Shown piece by piece: positions 54,608 through 64,000 of a stretch of 64,000 nt of DNA. Numbering within the stretch: the stretch's first letter is position 1; the number at the start of each line of letters is the position of its first letter. The stretch spans positions 111,517,908-111,581,907 of the forward strand of contig OX352763.1 in NCBI GenBank assembly GCA_947095585.1. Reading direction: 5' to 3'. This stretch comes from Nephrocerus scutellatus. Its lineage: Eukaryota > Arthropoda > Insecta > Diptera > Pipunculidae. The position numbers were made by a program, and so were the translations under genes. The notes below the pieces were generated by a model. That model made no database searches and had not been told where the DNA came from. It saw nothing but the letters and a program-made list of their open reading frames with translations.

Positions 54608-56694
54608 CCTAGTCTGCGCTCAATATGCGGCTGGCCTTATACTTGAATAGAGTAACGTCTAGCTATAACTTCCTCGTAATTTCCTGAGGCTTTATATTAA
54701 GATGACAATGACTTTATTCAATTGTTTCCATACGTAGTTAGCTCTTCTTCAAACCATCCTTCCAACATATGCTTTGTCGGGATGCAAATTGTGGCAGACT
54801 TTATGTAACCGTGATCGTGTTTGTTGTTCTATCCATGCTCTTATTGCTTGTATACTCGTTACCAGTTTTTGACTTCTTTCTCATTTTTTCTTAATTAATT
54901 GATCAGTAAAACGTAAAGTAAATTTTCAAATAAAACATTCCCAATTTTTTGCTTTACTAAAATGCCTCAATATATAGGAACGTATGTATTTATAATCCTC
55001 TTAGAAACTCATAAATTGCCAAAATTGAAAAATGTGCCTTCAGTCATAAAAAAATTGTTTACACAAATTATCGGATTTTTTCTTTCATTTAAGTCTTAAC
55101 AGTCGATAGATAAACCACCCCGTAGAATGTTTTTTTTTATTTAACATCTAACAGCGTTAATGTGAGGGTCACAACACACTGTATCCTTTAGCAGACTTTT
55201 TTGCACCACACATCATACATTCCACCCTCAGACTTTTTTTGTCGGAAGGTTGCTTATACCATTTTTTTGCTTTTGGTTATGATTTGTTTACTAATTCTGT
55301 GCAGTGCCTAAAAAACTTTTGATAAAAATCTAATCCTTCGTTTATTGTTGGTACGGATTGCGCAATATTAATTTATGTACGAGTACGTGCGGCTGTTAGA
55401 AATAAATAATTAATTTTCCCCACTGTATTGTACCGTCGAGGACTAAAACCAAATGCACTCTCATTTAGGTTTCTACGCTTGACGGATTCCAATTGAATTA
55501 CACCTTTCCTGAACCCCTAAGAGCGTGTGCTGTGTTAACCTCTTTTTTATCCTTTTTTTTTATTATGGGCACAGGCTGATATAGAGTCGGTGGGCCACGT
55601 CAAACTGTAATAGAGCGAAGCAAAAGAGATCTTATCAACAGAAAGGACTCAATGATAGAATGCAGCGGAGCCGGCGGCACGACGATGGTGATTACAAAAA
55701 TTGAACAGTAGGATAACACGAGAATTATCGTAGTACCACATTTGGTTCTTCTGGTAACAACATGCAATGCAATGATTTTCTCGTAAAACGCAAGCGCAAA
55801 ATGAATGAAACCGCCTTGTTTGAATGCACTCAGTTGTGAATTTTCCGTTTTAAAACCAAATGCATTCAAATGCTTCCCATGGAGAATGGAGCGACTAGCA
55901 TCCTTTTGTCTTTTATTAACATAGCTGTGATAATTCTGACTTAAAATGGTTAATAAAATCGTTTGAATGCTAATTTCCTGTAGGAAATAATATAAAAAAA
56001 ACATTAAAAAAGTTTTATATTTGACTTGTCTCAGTTTTGACGCCCTACCTACGTGCGCTTGATTGACAGTAGGATTTCAGCGCGCTGTTCTTTCGTAGCC
56101 ACATTGATTGACAGCTATCGGGTACTGCACTGTAGTGCAGCGCGGATGCGCTGCCTGCGCTTTGGAGATTTTTTTGAATTACTTCTATGTGAATGAATTT
56201 CGAAAAAAATGTTTAATTGACAAGTATGGATTATGCATCTGTGAAGTGTGGCTATACAACTTTGTATGTCATAGGCAAATAGACAGTGGAGTTTTCCTTC
56301 TGTAAAGAACATCCTGTATTAAATTGAAAATCTTTTTACATTTTCGTGTAGGACTACGCACTTTGAAAGTTAAGTAAAAAATCGATGTCTTTTTATCCTC
56401 CCTTAAGTTCAGTTTCGGAGTGTTTCATTTAGGACAATTTTAATTTTGGTGCTGTCAGTCAACTTTAAAAATGTTAACATTTACATTTTTGTACAAGCAC
56501 ATAGTCTTTTTTAAGCTGAAAATCAAACAATGCTTAGAATATGGCACGTTTCATGTATTCAATTTTTTCCCTTCCCCTTAAACAGAAAGGCAAGATATAT
56601 CTTCACACAATGCAATATTTCACAATATTTCCCCATCATGTGGGTCACTCTTTATTATTTACGAAATTCAGACAAAAAATAAAAATAAAACATT
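54608..56694. other. Gene-free stretch
   Basis: Holds the longest unassigned ORF outside transposons, 55600-56004 minus (134 codons), with hydrophobic ends and no recognisable domain; I do not support it as a gene. A short GC-rich island at 56120-56165 (GCAGCGCGGATGCGCTGCC) and two TTGATTGACAG copies (56057 and 56104) are noted without a function. Confidence 0.4.
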
Positions 56695-57000
56695 TCCAGG
56701 AGCCAAATATCTGGGGGTCATGTTCGACTAAGAACTAAAATGGAACTCAAACATCACCAACAAACCTAGCAAAGCTTACTTAACCTATCAGATTATTAGC
56801 AAAAAATAAGACCACAAATGACTCTATGGTTATACCAAAGCATTATCGGACTAAGACTCACATATGCACCACCAATATGGTGGCCAAAAACAGAGCAAAC
56901 GCTCGAAACTTAATAAAATTCAAGGACTTATATATCTAAGTGCATCAGGTTTCTATAAAGACTGGCCCAACGGCAGCTTTTGAAAACCTTCTGGGCCTTC
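56695..57000 (+). mobile_element. LINE post-RT fragment (KYLG block)
   Basis: Plus strand: GAKYLGVMFD, stop, ELKWNSNITNK, then PQMTLWLYQSIIGL- and YAPPIWWPKTEQ-like words in shifted frames, LNKIQGLIYLSASGF, and GLPPLHLQ at the end. This is the KYLG....L.W..H......W.Y...RP...Y...VWW pattern after RT in R1/LOA-type and related LINEs. It runs directly into the minus-strand family A copy. Confidence 0.65.
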
Positions 57001-57517
57001 CACCGCTTCACTTACAGAAGTCCAGTCCTGGCCTCCCGCAAAAAGTATCTCCAGCGGTCCCGATTTTGAGCCGTTGTCATTCAGTTTTGCATCACTAAAC
57101 TCTGGGTGTCCTGGTCCACGCTATCCGGCCTTGATGTCGTGTTTCATAAATTCTACCGCAAAGGACTTTCCTAGCAGGATCCCCTTCACTCATGTGAGCT
57201 AGGTGTCCTTCTCACCGGAGGAGCCTAGCGAACTTAATTCTCTTCACGATGTCGAAATCGCGGTAACGCTTGTAGATCTCATTCGGAATCGTCCTTCCTC
57301 ACATACGGGGCCAAGAATTCTCCGTACGACTTTTCTCTAGAACGCAGATAAGAGTTCAGAATGCTTTTTGCTAAGCACCCAAGTTTCGGATCGATATGTA
57401 AGTATTGGTATGACTATTGTCTTTATACCAGCTGCTTGGATGTTATGGTAAAGTTCCTGGATTTGAAGAGTCTTGACAGACTATAGTCTGTCATAGGCTA
57501 TTTCTGGTTTCATGCTG

Positions 57518-57844
57518 TTATCGGCTGCTACAGTTAACCTGAGAAAGTTTAAGGATTACACTACTTCGAATTCGCACCATTTTAATTGCGGGGCCAATGT
57601 TGGATCTTCTACTCGCAGACGTAGCCTGCGTTTTGCTTTCATTTGTGTGCAGCCCCTGATTTCGTACCGCCTGCTCGATCTGGATGAAGGCTTCCTGTAC
57701 AGGTCTTGGGCTTCTATCTATGATGTCAATATCCTCCGTGTAAGCCAAGATCATGATCATCTTATAGATGATTGTTCCTCTCGCCGTTACGCCAGAGCCT
57801 CGGATCACTTTCTCCAACGCCAGGTTGAAAAGGACGCAGGCCAA
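57518..57844 (-). pseudogene. Family A RT active-site ORF fragment (YTED)
   Basis: A 108-codon frame: MACVLFNLALEKVIRGSGVT, ILAYTEDIDIIDRSPR, EAFIQIEQAVRNQGLHTNES. The catalytic YADD reads YTED, so both the Ala and the first Asp are changed. Confidence 0.75.
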
Positions 57845-58782
57845 TCCATCCCCTTGGCGGAGCCCGTTATCGATGTTTATGTGATACGGATATTTTTACT
57901 TGGCTTATAACATTGGTCATGGACAACCTACATTGTCGTGTCAGTTTATTTGGGATGCTGAATTCTCATATGGCTTCATAAATTTCTACTCTGGCTATGC
58001 TATCATAGGCGGCTTTAAATTCTATAAAAATATGGTGTAGTAAGTTTTGAAATTTTTGATATTTCTCCATCACCTAAGGGTATAAATCTGATCAGTTATG
58101 GATTGGCCTGGGATGAAGCCACACTGGTATGGACCAATGATGACTTTAGCGTATGGGGCTATCCTGTCTTCAAGGATAGTAGAGAAAATCTTATACGCAG
58201 ATTCTCAACAACGTTATACCACGAAAATTGCTGCATGTTGTGAAATCTCCTTTCTTATGTATGGGGCACAGGATGCCTCTTTGCCAATTTTCTGATATCG
58301 CTTCTTCCTCCCATACTTTCGCTATTAGTTCATGAAATGCTTGCTGTATTGTGAGGCATCCTATTTTAATCAGTTCTGCTGCGATCCCATCTGATCCCGG
58401 AGCCTTCTTTTTTTGAACCGATATATCGCTCTGCTATCTTCGTCTATGCTTTGTGGCGGCAGCATAATATGGTCTTCGCTCATTGGTGGAGCCTCCAATT
58501 CCTCAGTTAGCTGGCCATTTAGCAACTCAAGAAAGTGATCTTCCTATCGCTCTAAGATGCCTTTGAGATCGGCGATCAGATTACCCTCTTTATTTTTATA
58601 GTATGTGCAACGCGATGAAAAGTGGGTCATACCGCAGATTCTTTGGTAGAATTTCCGCGCCTGTTGCGGTCCACGCTCTCTGTACTGTTCTAGTTGTTTC
58701 TGGTTTCTTTGTTGCGAAGGGGAGGCGTGTTGGTGGGAATGACGATGCAATCCGCGTTCGGAGCACCTTACCAAGAAGATAC

Positions 58783-59073
58783 CTAGTGGTCCGAGTCGAC
58801 GTTGGCACCTCGGTACGTTCGTACGGTCATCAGTTTCGGGTTGTGTCGGCGGTCTATCAACACGTGGTCTATCTGGTTGCGAGTGGCTCCATCAGGAGAT
58901 ACCCAGGTGGCTTTGTGGATATTTTTACGCTCAAACCTTGTACTCGCAACGACCAAATTATTACTTGCTGCCATCTCTATGACTCGTTGTCCACTTTCAT
59001 TAGTGTTCTCGTGTAAGCTATGGGTGCCAATGTACTGCCTCAATACTGGCTCCGTGCCTATTTTGGCATTCAT
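58783..59073 (-). pseudogene. Family A endonuclease ORF fragment
   Basis: A 96-codon frame with MNAKIGTEPVLRQYIGTHSL, SNNLVVASTRFERKNIHKAT, NQIDHVLIDRRHNPKLMTVR and GANVDSDH. Conserved Asn (DMNAK) and Asp-His (SDH) catalytic positions are present. It is the best preserved endonuclease part of family A in the window. Confidence 0.8.
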
Positions 59074-59200
59074 ATCCCCCAGAATGATAGTAACATAATA
59101 CTGAGGGCAGGCATGGACTTCCCTTTCGTTTGATTCAAAGAATTTTTCCTTTTCACCATCTGTGGAATCCGCTATAGGTGCGTGAAAGTTTATAAGGCTT

Positions 59201-61574
59201 ATGTTTTAGTTAGTGAGATAGTTACGTCCACTTTTCATTCATAGGCATTTTGTATTATTCCCCCTATTCTGCTGATGATTGAGAAGATATAAAGACAATG
59301 TTTTCCTTTTTTTACAAAGAAGCGAGGATGGTTGATGCATCCTCTGAACCTCGAGTAGAGGTTGATAAATTAATTTTCATGTTGATCCAACGGTTTGAGT
59401 AAAATGGAAATATTTTGAGTTTCTGTAGCCGAAGCTTTAAGTTAAGTCTTGAGAGCTAAGTTGACAACATAGTTTGATTTTATATCGTTTTGGAGTGCGG
59501 ACCAAACTTTCAATGATGAAATTATTAAACTTGATTAACGAAGCTATTATGGTTCAAGTAAGTCGGTCTCAGTTGATTACTAGCGGGTTTTTAGTAGTAC
59601 TATGTTTCCTCGTACCATGTATTAGTGTTTACTGAGCGTTTAAGGGAACCAAATAAAGGTAAGAACACTCGAAATTTCAAAAATAAACGGTCTCTATGCC
59701 AAAGAACTAGAATGCTGATCAAATTACCTAATTTACTCGCTGACCACAAGCCTAAAAATAAAGTAATTATGTACGTTTTAAGGTAAAATTTAATCATTAA
59801 GTACGAAACTCTTTCTGATGACTAATGACAACACCAAGCAGAAAAAAATGCACCAACTCAATGTCATATAGTGTAGTCTCATAATGCACACAGGGTTGTA
59901 GTTGTCAAAAGAATACGTGTCTACCCCATCACAAAAAAATTCTCGCAAATGAAGGCAATCAACTTTTGGGGTGCATTATGATTTCTGGACCTAGACTCAC
60001 CAAACACTATGATGGATGATGAATATTGAAATTTCATATCCTCCAGGGTAAATTCATAATGACTACGTGTCGCGAGTGGGGTATATGTAAATTGTTATTA
60101 CAGAGTAGTGAACATATAATTACAACAACAGTTGCAATTAGAGATGCTATCGATATTGTGGCGTGGCGGTACGTGCTCCTATATTTTTTCATAACTTTAA
60201 CTTATGTCGTTCTATAACTGTGTCATTAGAGCCGTTGTTTGCGGTTTATCCTATTCGGTGGTATATTGCTGTTGCTTGGTGACATATTGGTTTGTGTCGT
60301 CTGTCGTGTCATGGGGCGGGGCGTTTACGCAACACTGAACACAGGTCAATTGACCCAAAGCGGACACCACTAAAAAAGCCAACTGATCGTTTAATGATTT
60401 TACTTGAGCTCGCATATGACATTTGTGACAGATTGCCAACGCACTATCCTTTTGACAAAATCTAGATGACAGCAAGCAATTGAGTTTGCAAGTGATGCTA
60501 TCTTCATTATTGTTTCAATTTGTTTTCGTGTTTTTTTATTATTTTAGGCTCTAAGGCATATACAAATGTACATATTCCGCACCTGGTAGCACCGTGGTGG
60601 CGGTCACCTTTACAATGAACCCATATGTTTATTAAGTAAGTTACGCTTGTGATGCATAAGTCAGCATCACCAGAATTGAAAGTGGTCCTATTTGATTTTG
60701 ATGATCATAGATTGACAGCAATCGGTGTTTGTCAACTGCACCGCAGTTACACGAACAAACATCTGTGCTCGTTTGTTTTAAATCTATATCAGATACGTGC
60801 GTTCGAGGATCTTTTTATAACTCGGTGGTAAGTTTTTGTGTCCCATATATGACAGTTAATGATATCAAATTGAAAAGTGCAATGAGCGTTAATGGTAAAG
60901 GGAGCTGTCAAACGGGAGCTAAAACAAGAATGGGTACATTAAGTACAATGTGAATCCTGATCATCAATTTCCTTTTTTAAACGACATGTAGTTCTAAGTA
61001 CTAATTGATTTTTTTCTCTATCCCTTATTGTCCGTGTAGGGTTGTGCTTCTACTTTTGACATTTTTGACGGAGGGTGGTATGGTGACGGTGACGGTGATG
61101 GTAACGCTGACGTTGGACGTCTGTTCTCTCACATAAAACTTAACTCAAACTAACTGCCGGCTATCGCTAATGAAGATCTTTTGCGCTTTTGATTAATGAT
61201 GTTTACATTTTTGAGGTTATAGTTAATATTCCTGTGCGGAAGTGAAGGTGTTCGTTCCCTCAATGATGTGAACGTGTATTGTAGAGTAGTATGTATTTAC
61301 ACTAGAGTATGCCATTAGTCCCGGTTCTGTCTAATTTTCTGTAAATAATGTTAATTGTTTAGGATGACAGAATTTGTTATAATCAACCAAATGGTATTTT
61401 TACTATAGCTACGTTAACTGCAATATAGGCAAAGTATTACGATACATGTTAGTCATTCTATTTTTATGTTTATCGATGTAGCATAAATATCTGTGTATAT
61501 ATTTATAATACATAATGAAAACTACAGTCAGTTTTTGTAGCATAGATTTAGGCTATTCAGTTGGTGTATATGAA
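59201..61574. other. Gene-free stretch
   Basis: No gene was recognised. A (GGTGAC)-like microsatellite lies at 61082-61118. ORFs near 60649-60953 overlap in two frames and are not supported. Confidence 0.45.
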
Positions 61575-61830
61575 CATAACAACATAACATAACATCCAAC
61601 ATAAGAAAGAAGATAACGTTGTGATATCGTGCTATTATCGTGGTGTAACGTTATTGAGTACCGCTATTCCGCTAAAGTCATTATTGGCCCATACCAGTGA
61701 GGCATCATCTCACGCAAATCAATGACTTATAACACTTATCTAGAGCTCCTAAATACAGCATTTGTTTTACTCTTAAAAGCCGCCTATGGTAGCATAGAAA
61801 CTAGCCAGAGAGAAAGTAGAATGTAGGATG
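61575..61830 (+). mobile_element. Family A RT fragment preceded by (AACAT)n
   Basis: The start has AACATAACAACATAACATAA. Then HKKEDNVVISCYYRGVTLLS corresponds to the IHKK...CSNYRGI.LLSTAY block, and SLLAHTSEASSH to the IIGPYQCGFI region. AAAGCCGCCTATGGTAGCAT matches FKAAYDSI of other copies. It is interrupted by the next fragment and resumes at about 62170. Confidence 0.65.
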
Positions 61831-61889
61831 ACAATGACCAATTCTCAGCTATATAGGATTAGCGATCTTCGAGCTATGCGCGAACAGAT

Positions 61890-62160
61890 ATACAGACAAA
61901 GTTTCATTCTTATATATAATAAATAAGAGAGGTCCTAGAACTGATCCCTGTAGATAACCAGTTTCAGGGAAAGACAATCTGTTATTTAATGTAGAATTTA
62001 TTTGAACTACTTTAGAGATATGAAGCGATATAGTCTATTGCCTCAAAAACCAAGCCTTTCGAGTACTTTCAGGAAAAGCTTATGATCAACTAGATCGAAA
62101 GCCTTAGTGAGGTCGAGGAAAAGTGCAACCGTTTTATTTCCAAGTTGTCAAGTCCCGCAT
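61890..62160 (-). mobile_element. Jockey/CR1-type LINE RT fragment
   Basis: The minus strand reads LGNKTVALFLDLTKAFDLVD, then HKLFLKVLERLGF. After a frame change, TGYLQGSVLGPLLFIIYKN is readable (CCTGTAGATAAC / GAACTGATCC on the plus strand). FLD...AFD.VDH and QGSVLGPLLF are RT palm blocks of jockey/CR1-type LINEs. It is inserted between two family A pieces. Confidence 0.7.
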
Positions 62161-62164
62161 AAAT

Positions 62165-62230
62165 GTTAAATGTGTATCTGAGCTGAGACATGGGTGCTTA
62201 GCATAAAATGTTCTGACATATCATAAAGAG
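62165..62230 (+). mobile_element. Family A 3'-half fragment
   Basis: GAGCTGAGACATGGGTGCTTAGC and AAAATGTTCTGACAT match CAGAGACTTGGGTGCTTAGC...AGCATTCTGAT at 4849-4885. It is a 65-bp remnant on the far side of the minus-strand insert. Confidence 0.55.
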
Positions 62231-62719
62231 AATCAAACTCAATAAAAAGGGAATTTAAGAAAAACAAGCAGACTTGTCCAAAGAAAAGACATACTTTTTA
62301 ATTTTTTACCACATTTCGCACGAACTAGAGGGCATTGGACATTTTTTGAGCAGTTCAATTTTAGGGGTCGATTTTAATATCAAGCGTGTGACGCGCGTCG
62401 CAAGACGCGTGTAGCGCGTATTATACGTGGAAAAAGAAAATACTTTGAAATAGGCCCGACCTCAAAAACAGATAATTTGGCCATTATTATCAAATAATAA
62501 AAGACTGTGTGGCGTGTGTCGATGTATACATAAGTTGTACCCGAAAAACGAAGTTTTTTTACATTTACTTATACATTTACTATTAATGAACATATCTCAT
62601 ATAAGTTGTATAAAAGTTAATTAGATGATAACATGTATTAGTATTACGACGCGAGAGGTCCAATTCTTGGACCATAGTAAGACTTATGTAAGCTAAAGTC
62701 AAAGATGTTTTCATTAATC
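62231..62719. other. Gene-free stretch
   Basis: AT-rich, with a GC-rich palindromic spot near 62390-62420 (GACGCGCGTCGCAAGACGCG). Nothing coding was seen. Confidence 0.45.
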
Positions 62720-63195
62720 AGGAAGTCTCTACAAGTCGAAGAGAAGATTTCTTCTAAAAAAACACCAGGGCGGAGGCGGTTCGAAGTCTACAGTCCTAAA
62801 AGAATATTTCTTCCAAAAAATACAAGAGCATAGAAGGTTCGAAGTCTCTACATTTCTAAAAGAAGATTTCTCTTGTAACAAAAAGAAAAGGGCGGATGAG
62901 GTTCGATGTCTCTACACGTCTAAAAATAGAGATATCTTCTAAAAAAAACACACAAGGGCGGAGAAAGCCTCTAAAGACCAAAAAGAAGACTTCTTCTAAA
63001 AAAAACACAAGGACGGAGGAGGTTTGAATTCTCTACACTATTAAAAGAATAGTTATTCAAAAAAAATACATGGTCAGAGTAGGTTCAAAGTTTCTACAGT
63101 CCTGAAAAAATAATTTTCTTATAAAAAAAATACAAGGGTGGGGGAAGTCTCTACAGGGCTGAAAAACGAATTCTTCTTGAAAAAAACAAGGGCGG
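62720..63195 (+). repeat. Minisatellite, ~60-bp unit, about 8 copies
   Basis: The start word GAAGTCTCTACA (or variant) falls at about 62724, 62784, 62842, 62906, 62966, 63027, 63087 and 63145, a period of 58-64 bp. Each unit then has TCCTAAAAGAAGATTTCTTC, an A run, ACACAAGGGCGGAGG and GGTTCG. Units are imperfect. There is no open frame through the array in either direction that I could follow, although the period is close to 20 codons. Confidence 0.85.
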
Positions 63196-63435
63196 CGCCT
63201 TGATGACAGTGTCCTTGTTTCGTTCCCTTCCTTGCAGCGGATAAAATCAACAACATTACCCCACACTTTCACAGTGAGGCTATTGTGTTCGCATTGTTTC
63301 CTTATTATTACACAATGAGTTGATTAATTTCGCAGATGATCAGACAATGAACAAAAAAAAAACACATTGCCTTTCCCTTTTTTTGCAACAAAATTCGCCC
63401 ATGCGCATGCGTCTTGCATCATTTCATTCTTCCTC

Positions 63436-63678
63436 TTAAGAAATCGCCGGCGGCAGTTCTTCCGCCTTTAGTTTTTCTGTATTTTTTTTCCGTGTCAAGA
63501 ATGCAGAGTGCAGCTTAGATATTGCAGGATGACCAGGTGTAACTAACAGTCGCACTCTTTTGACGATCGAGGTAATGTATCCTATCAATTGCTTGAGGGA
63601 TACTTTTGCATCATCATCGCTTGAACACCCGGAAAATGGGAAAGTACTCACACAAGTACAAGCCAAAAACAGGGCCAA
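63436..63678 (-). CDS. Possible coding exon, unknown (weak)
   Basis: An 80-codon frame, of which the part DDDAKVSLKQLIGYITSIVK, RVRLLVTPGHPAISKLHSAF, KLKAEELPPAIS looks protein-like and amphipathic, ending at a stop at 63436. The first 20 residues (ALFLACTCVSTFPFSG) resemble a signal peptide but could be intron, since TTCAAG precedes GATGATGATG. No family recognised. It competes with the opposite-strand frame 63560-63862; at most one is likely real. Confidence 0.3.
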   Translation of the reverse strand: MALFLACTCVSTFPFSGCSSDDDAKVSLKQLIGYITSIVKRVRLLVTPGHPAISKLHSAFLTRKKNTEKLKAEELPPAIS

Positions 63679-63862
63679 CAGTTTTCGAATTTCAACTCAG
63701 GATAATGCTTTGATAAATTTGTGCCTTTGGGCGTTTTTCCCATTGATCTGGATTTTGGTTTTCTTCATTGCAGCGATTGGCGGATGGCTCGTTCGATTGT
63801 TAGTTGTCAATTTCAGCGATGATTCCAATGCTAATTCAAAATATCAATCAAAAATCGAATAA
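63560..63862 (+). CDS. Possible small membrane protein or exon, unknown (weak)
   Basis: A 100-codon frame ending at 63862. Residues about 50-85 form a strong hydrophobic segment (INLCLWAFFPLIWILVFFIA, then AIGGWLVRLLVVNF) followed by a short hydrophilic tail with FSDDSNANSKYQSKIE. TTTCAACTCAG just before GATAATGC could be a splice acceptor, in which case only the second half is exon. No family recognised. It overlaps the minus-strand candidate. Confidence 0.3.
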   Translation: MTIEVMYPINCLRDTFASSSLEHPENGKVLTQVQAKNRANSFRISTQDNALINLCLWAFFPLIWILVFFIAAIGGWLVRLLVVNFSDDSNANSKYQSKIE

Positions 63863-64000
63863 AAGAAACATTTAAATAATTGGAAGAGGAGTCGTACATT
63901 TGTATACATGACATGCAGCACTTCATATTCGTGATTAATTATTCATAATACTGATGACTTCATCTTATATTCGTCGATGTTTCCTTGTCACCTTCTTATT
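63863..64000. other. Window end, nothing recognised
   Basis: AT-rich sequence without a supported feature. Confidence 0.4.

Larger units (their letters stand above)
57005..59200 (-). mobile_element. Family A LINE, longest minus-strand copy
   Basis: Endonuclease from about 59195: NFHAPIADSTDGEKEKFFES, then ILGDMNAKIGTEPVLRQYIG, HSLHENTNESGQRVIEMAAS, HKATWVSPDGATRNQIDHVL, and TYRGANVDSDHYLVGKVL with the SDH catalytic pair intact. Linker near 58774-58550. RT blocks with stops: IIGPYQCGFIPGQSITDQ near 58160-58085, then FKAAYDSIARVEIYEA and ILAYTEDIDIIDR (YADD is YTED). C-terminal and 3' region reach 57005. It lacks the final tail. It is inverted relative to 52205-54222. Confidence 0.85.

Noticed and set aside
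55600..56004. 134-codon minus-strand ORF
   Set aside because: No recognisable domain, both ends hydrophobic from AT-rich sequence, no splice or promoter context. Probably chance.
56040..56165. CpG-island-like promoter
   Set aside because: Only about 50 bp is GC-rich, and no exon follows on either strand.
1..64000. Endogenous retrovirus or LTR retrotransposon
   Set aside because: All RT pieces are of LINE type. No LTR pairs, primer-binding site, protease or integrase motif was seen.

Overview
The window is eukaryotic, AT-rich and very poor in genes. It reads as repeat-dominated intergenic DNA from an insect, probably a fly. The organism is inferred from four things: mariner relics with a 41-residue D-to-D spacing (the spacing of the rosa family, known from tephritid flies), RNase H-bearing LOA/R1-type LINEs, a tRNA-headed SINE, and one intron-containing gene. 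No bacterial operons, rRNA, functional tRNA gene or CRISPR array was seen, nor any LTR retroelement or virus.

One convincing host coding exon is present, on the minus strand at 32174-33436 (420 residues). It encodes a basic, Ser/Pro-rich, probably nuclear protein with a KEN-box candidate, preceded by a clear splice acceptor. I do not recognise the family. A second, weak candidate lies at 63436-63862, where two short ORFs on opposite strands overlap.

Nearly everything else recognisable is decayed mobile DNA. Labels used below: family A = a LINE with endonuclease and reverse transcriptase (RT) whose 3' end is an (ATG)n tail; family B = a second RT type with a long post-RT domain; LOA/R1-type = LINEs with RNase H; jockey-type = LINE with QGSVLGPLL and FADD motifs; mariner = DD41D transposase; SINE = tRNA-derived repeat.

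Layout: 1-1850 LOA-type relic; 4050-5960 three abutting LINE pieces in mixed orientation; 7610-8730 a composite foldback interrupted by a short family A insert with a perfect 13-bp target-site duplication; 8722-9285 small LINE pieces and a degenerate minisatellite; 9836-11112 SINE, LOA-type 3' end, mariner piece and second SINE; 13128 SINE; 14870-16530 family B; 19310-21286 jockey-type endonuclease piece plus family A; 24150-25351 family A joined to mariner, giving a chimeric 204-codon ORF; 28112-31225 family A 5' piece, family B and a Helitron-like 3' end; 32174-33463 the host gene; 35520-37880 LOA-type LINE followed at once by a SINE; 40870-42830 two mariners and a tail-bearing repeat; 43960-45720 RNase H piece and family A with an internal duplication; 46466-46979 a foldback with roughly 175-bp inverted repeats; 48114-50400 SINE with a perfect 137-bp duplication, family B and jockey-type LINE; 52205-59200 two long family A copies in inverted orientation; 61575-62230 mixed LINE pieces; 62720-63195 a minisatellite with a period of about 60 bp.

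I found no previously undescribed multi-gene system. The most informative items are the orphan gene, the long-armed foldbacks, the DD41D mariners with substituted catalytic residues, the chimeric ORF, the SINE family and the 60-bp minisatellite. LINE clade names are tentative because no alignment could be run.
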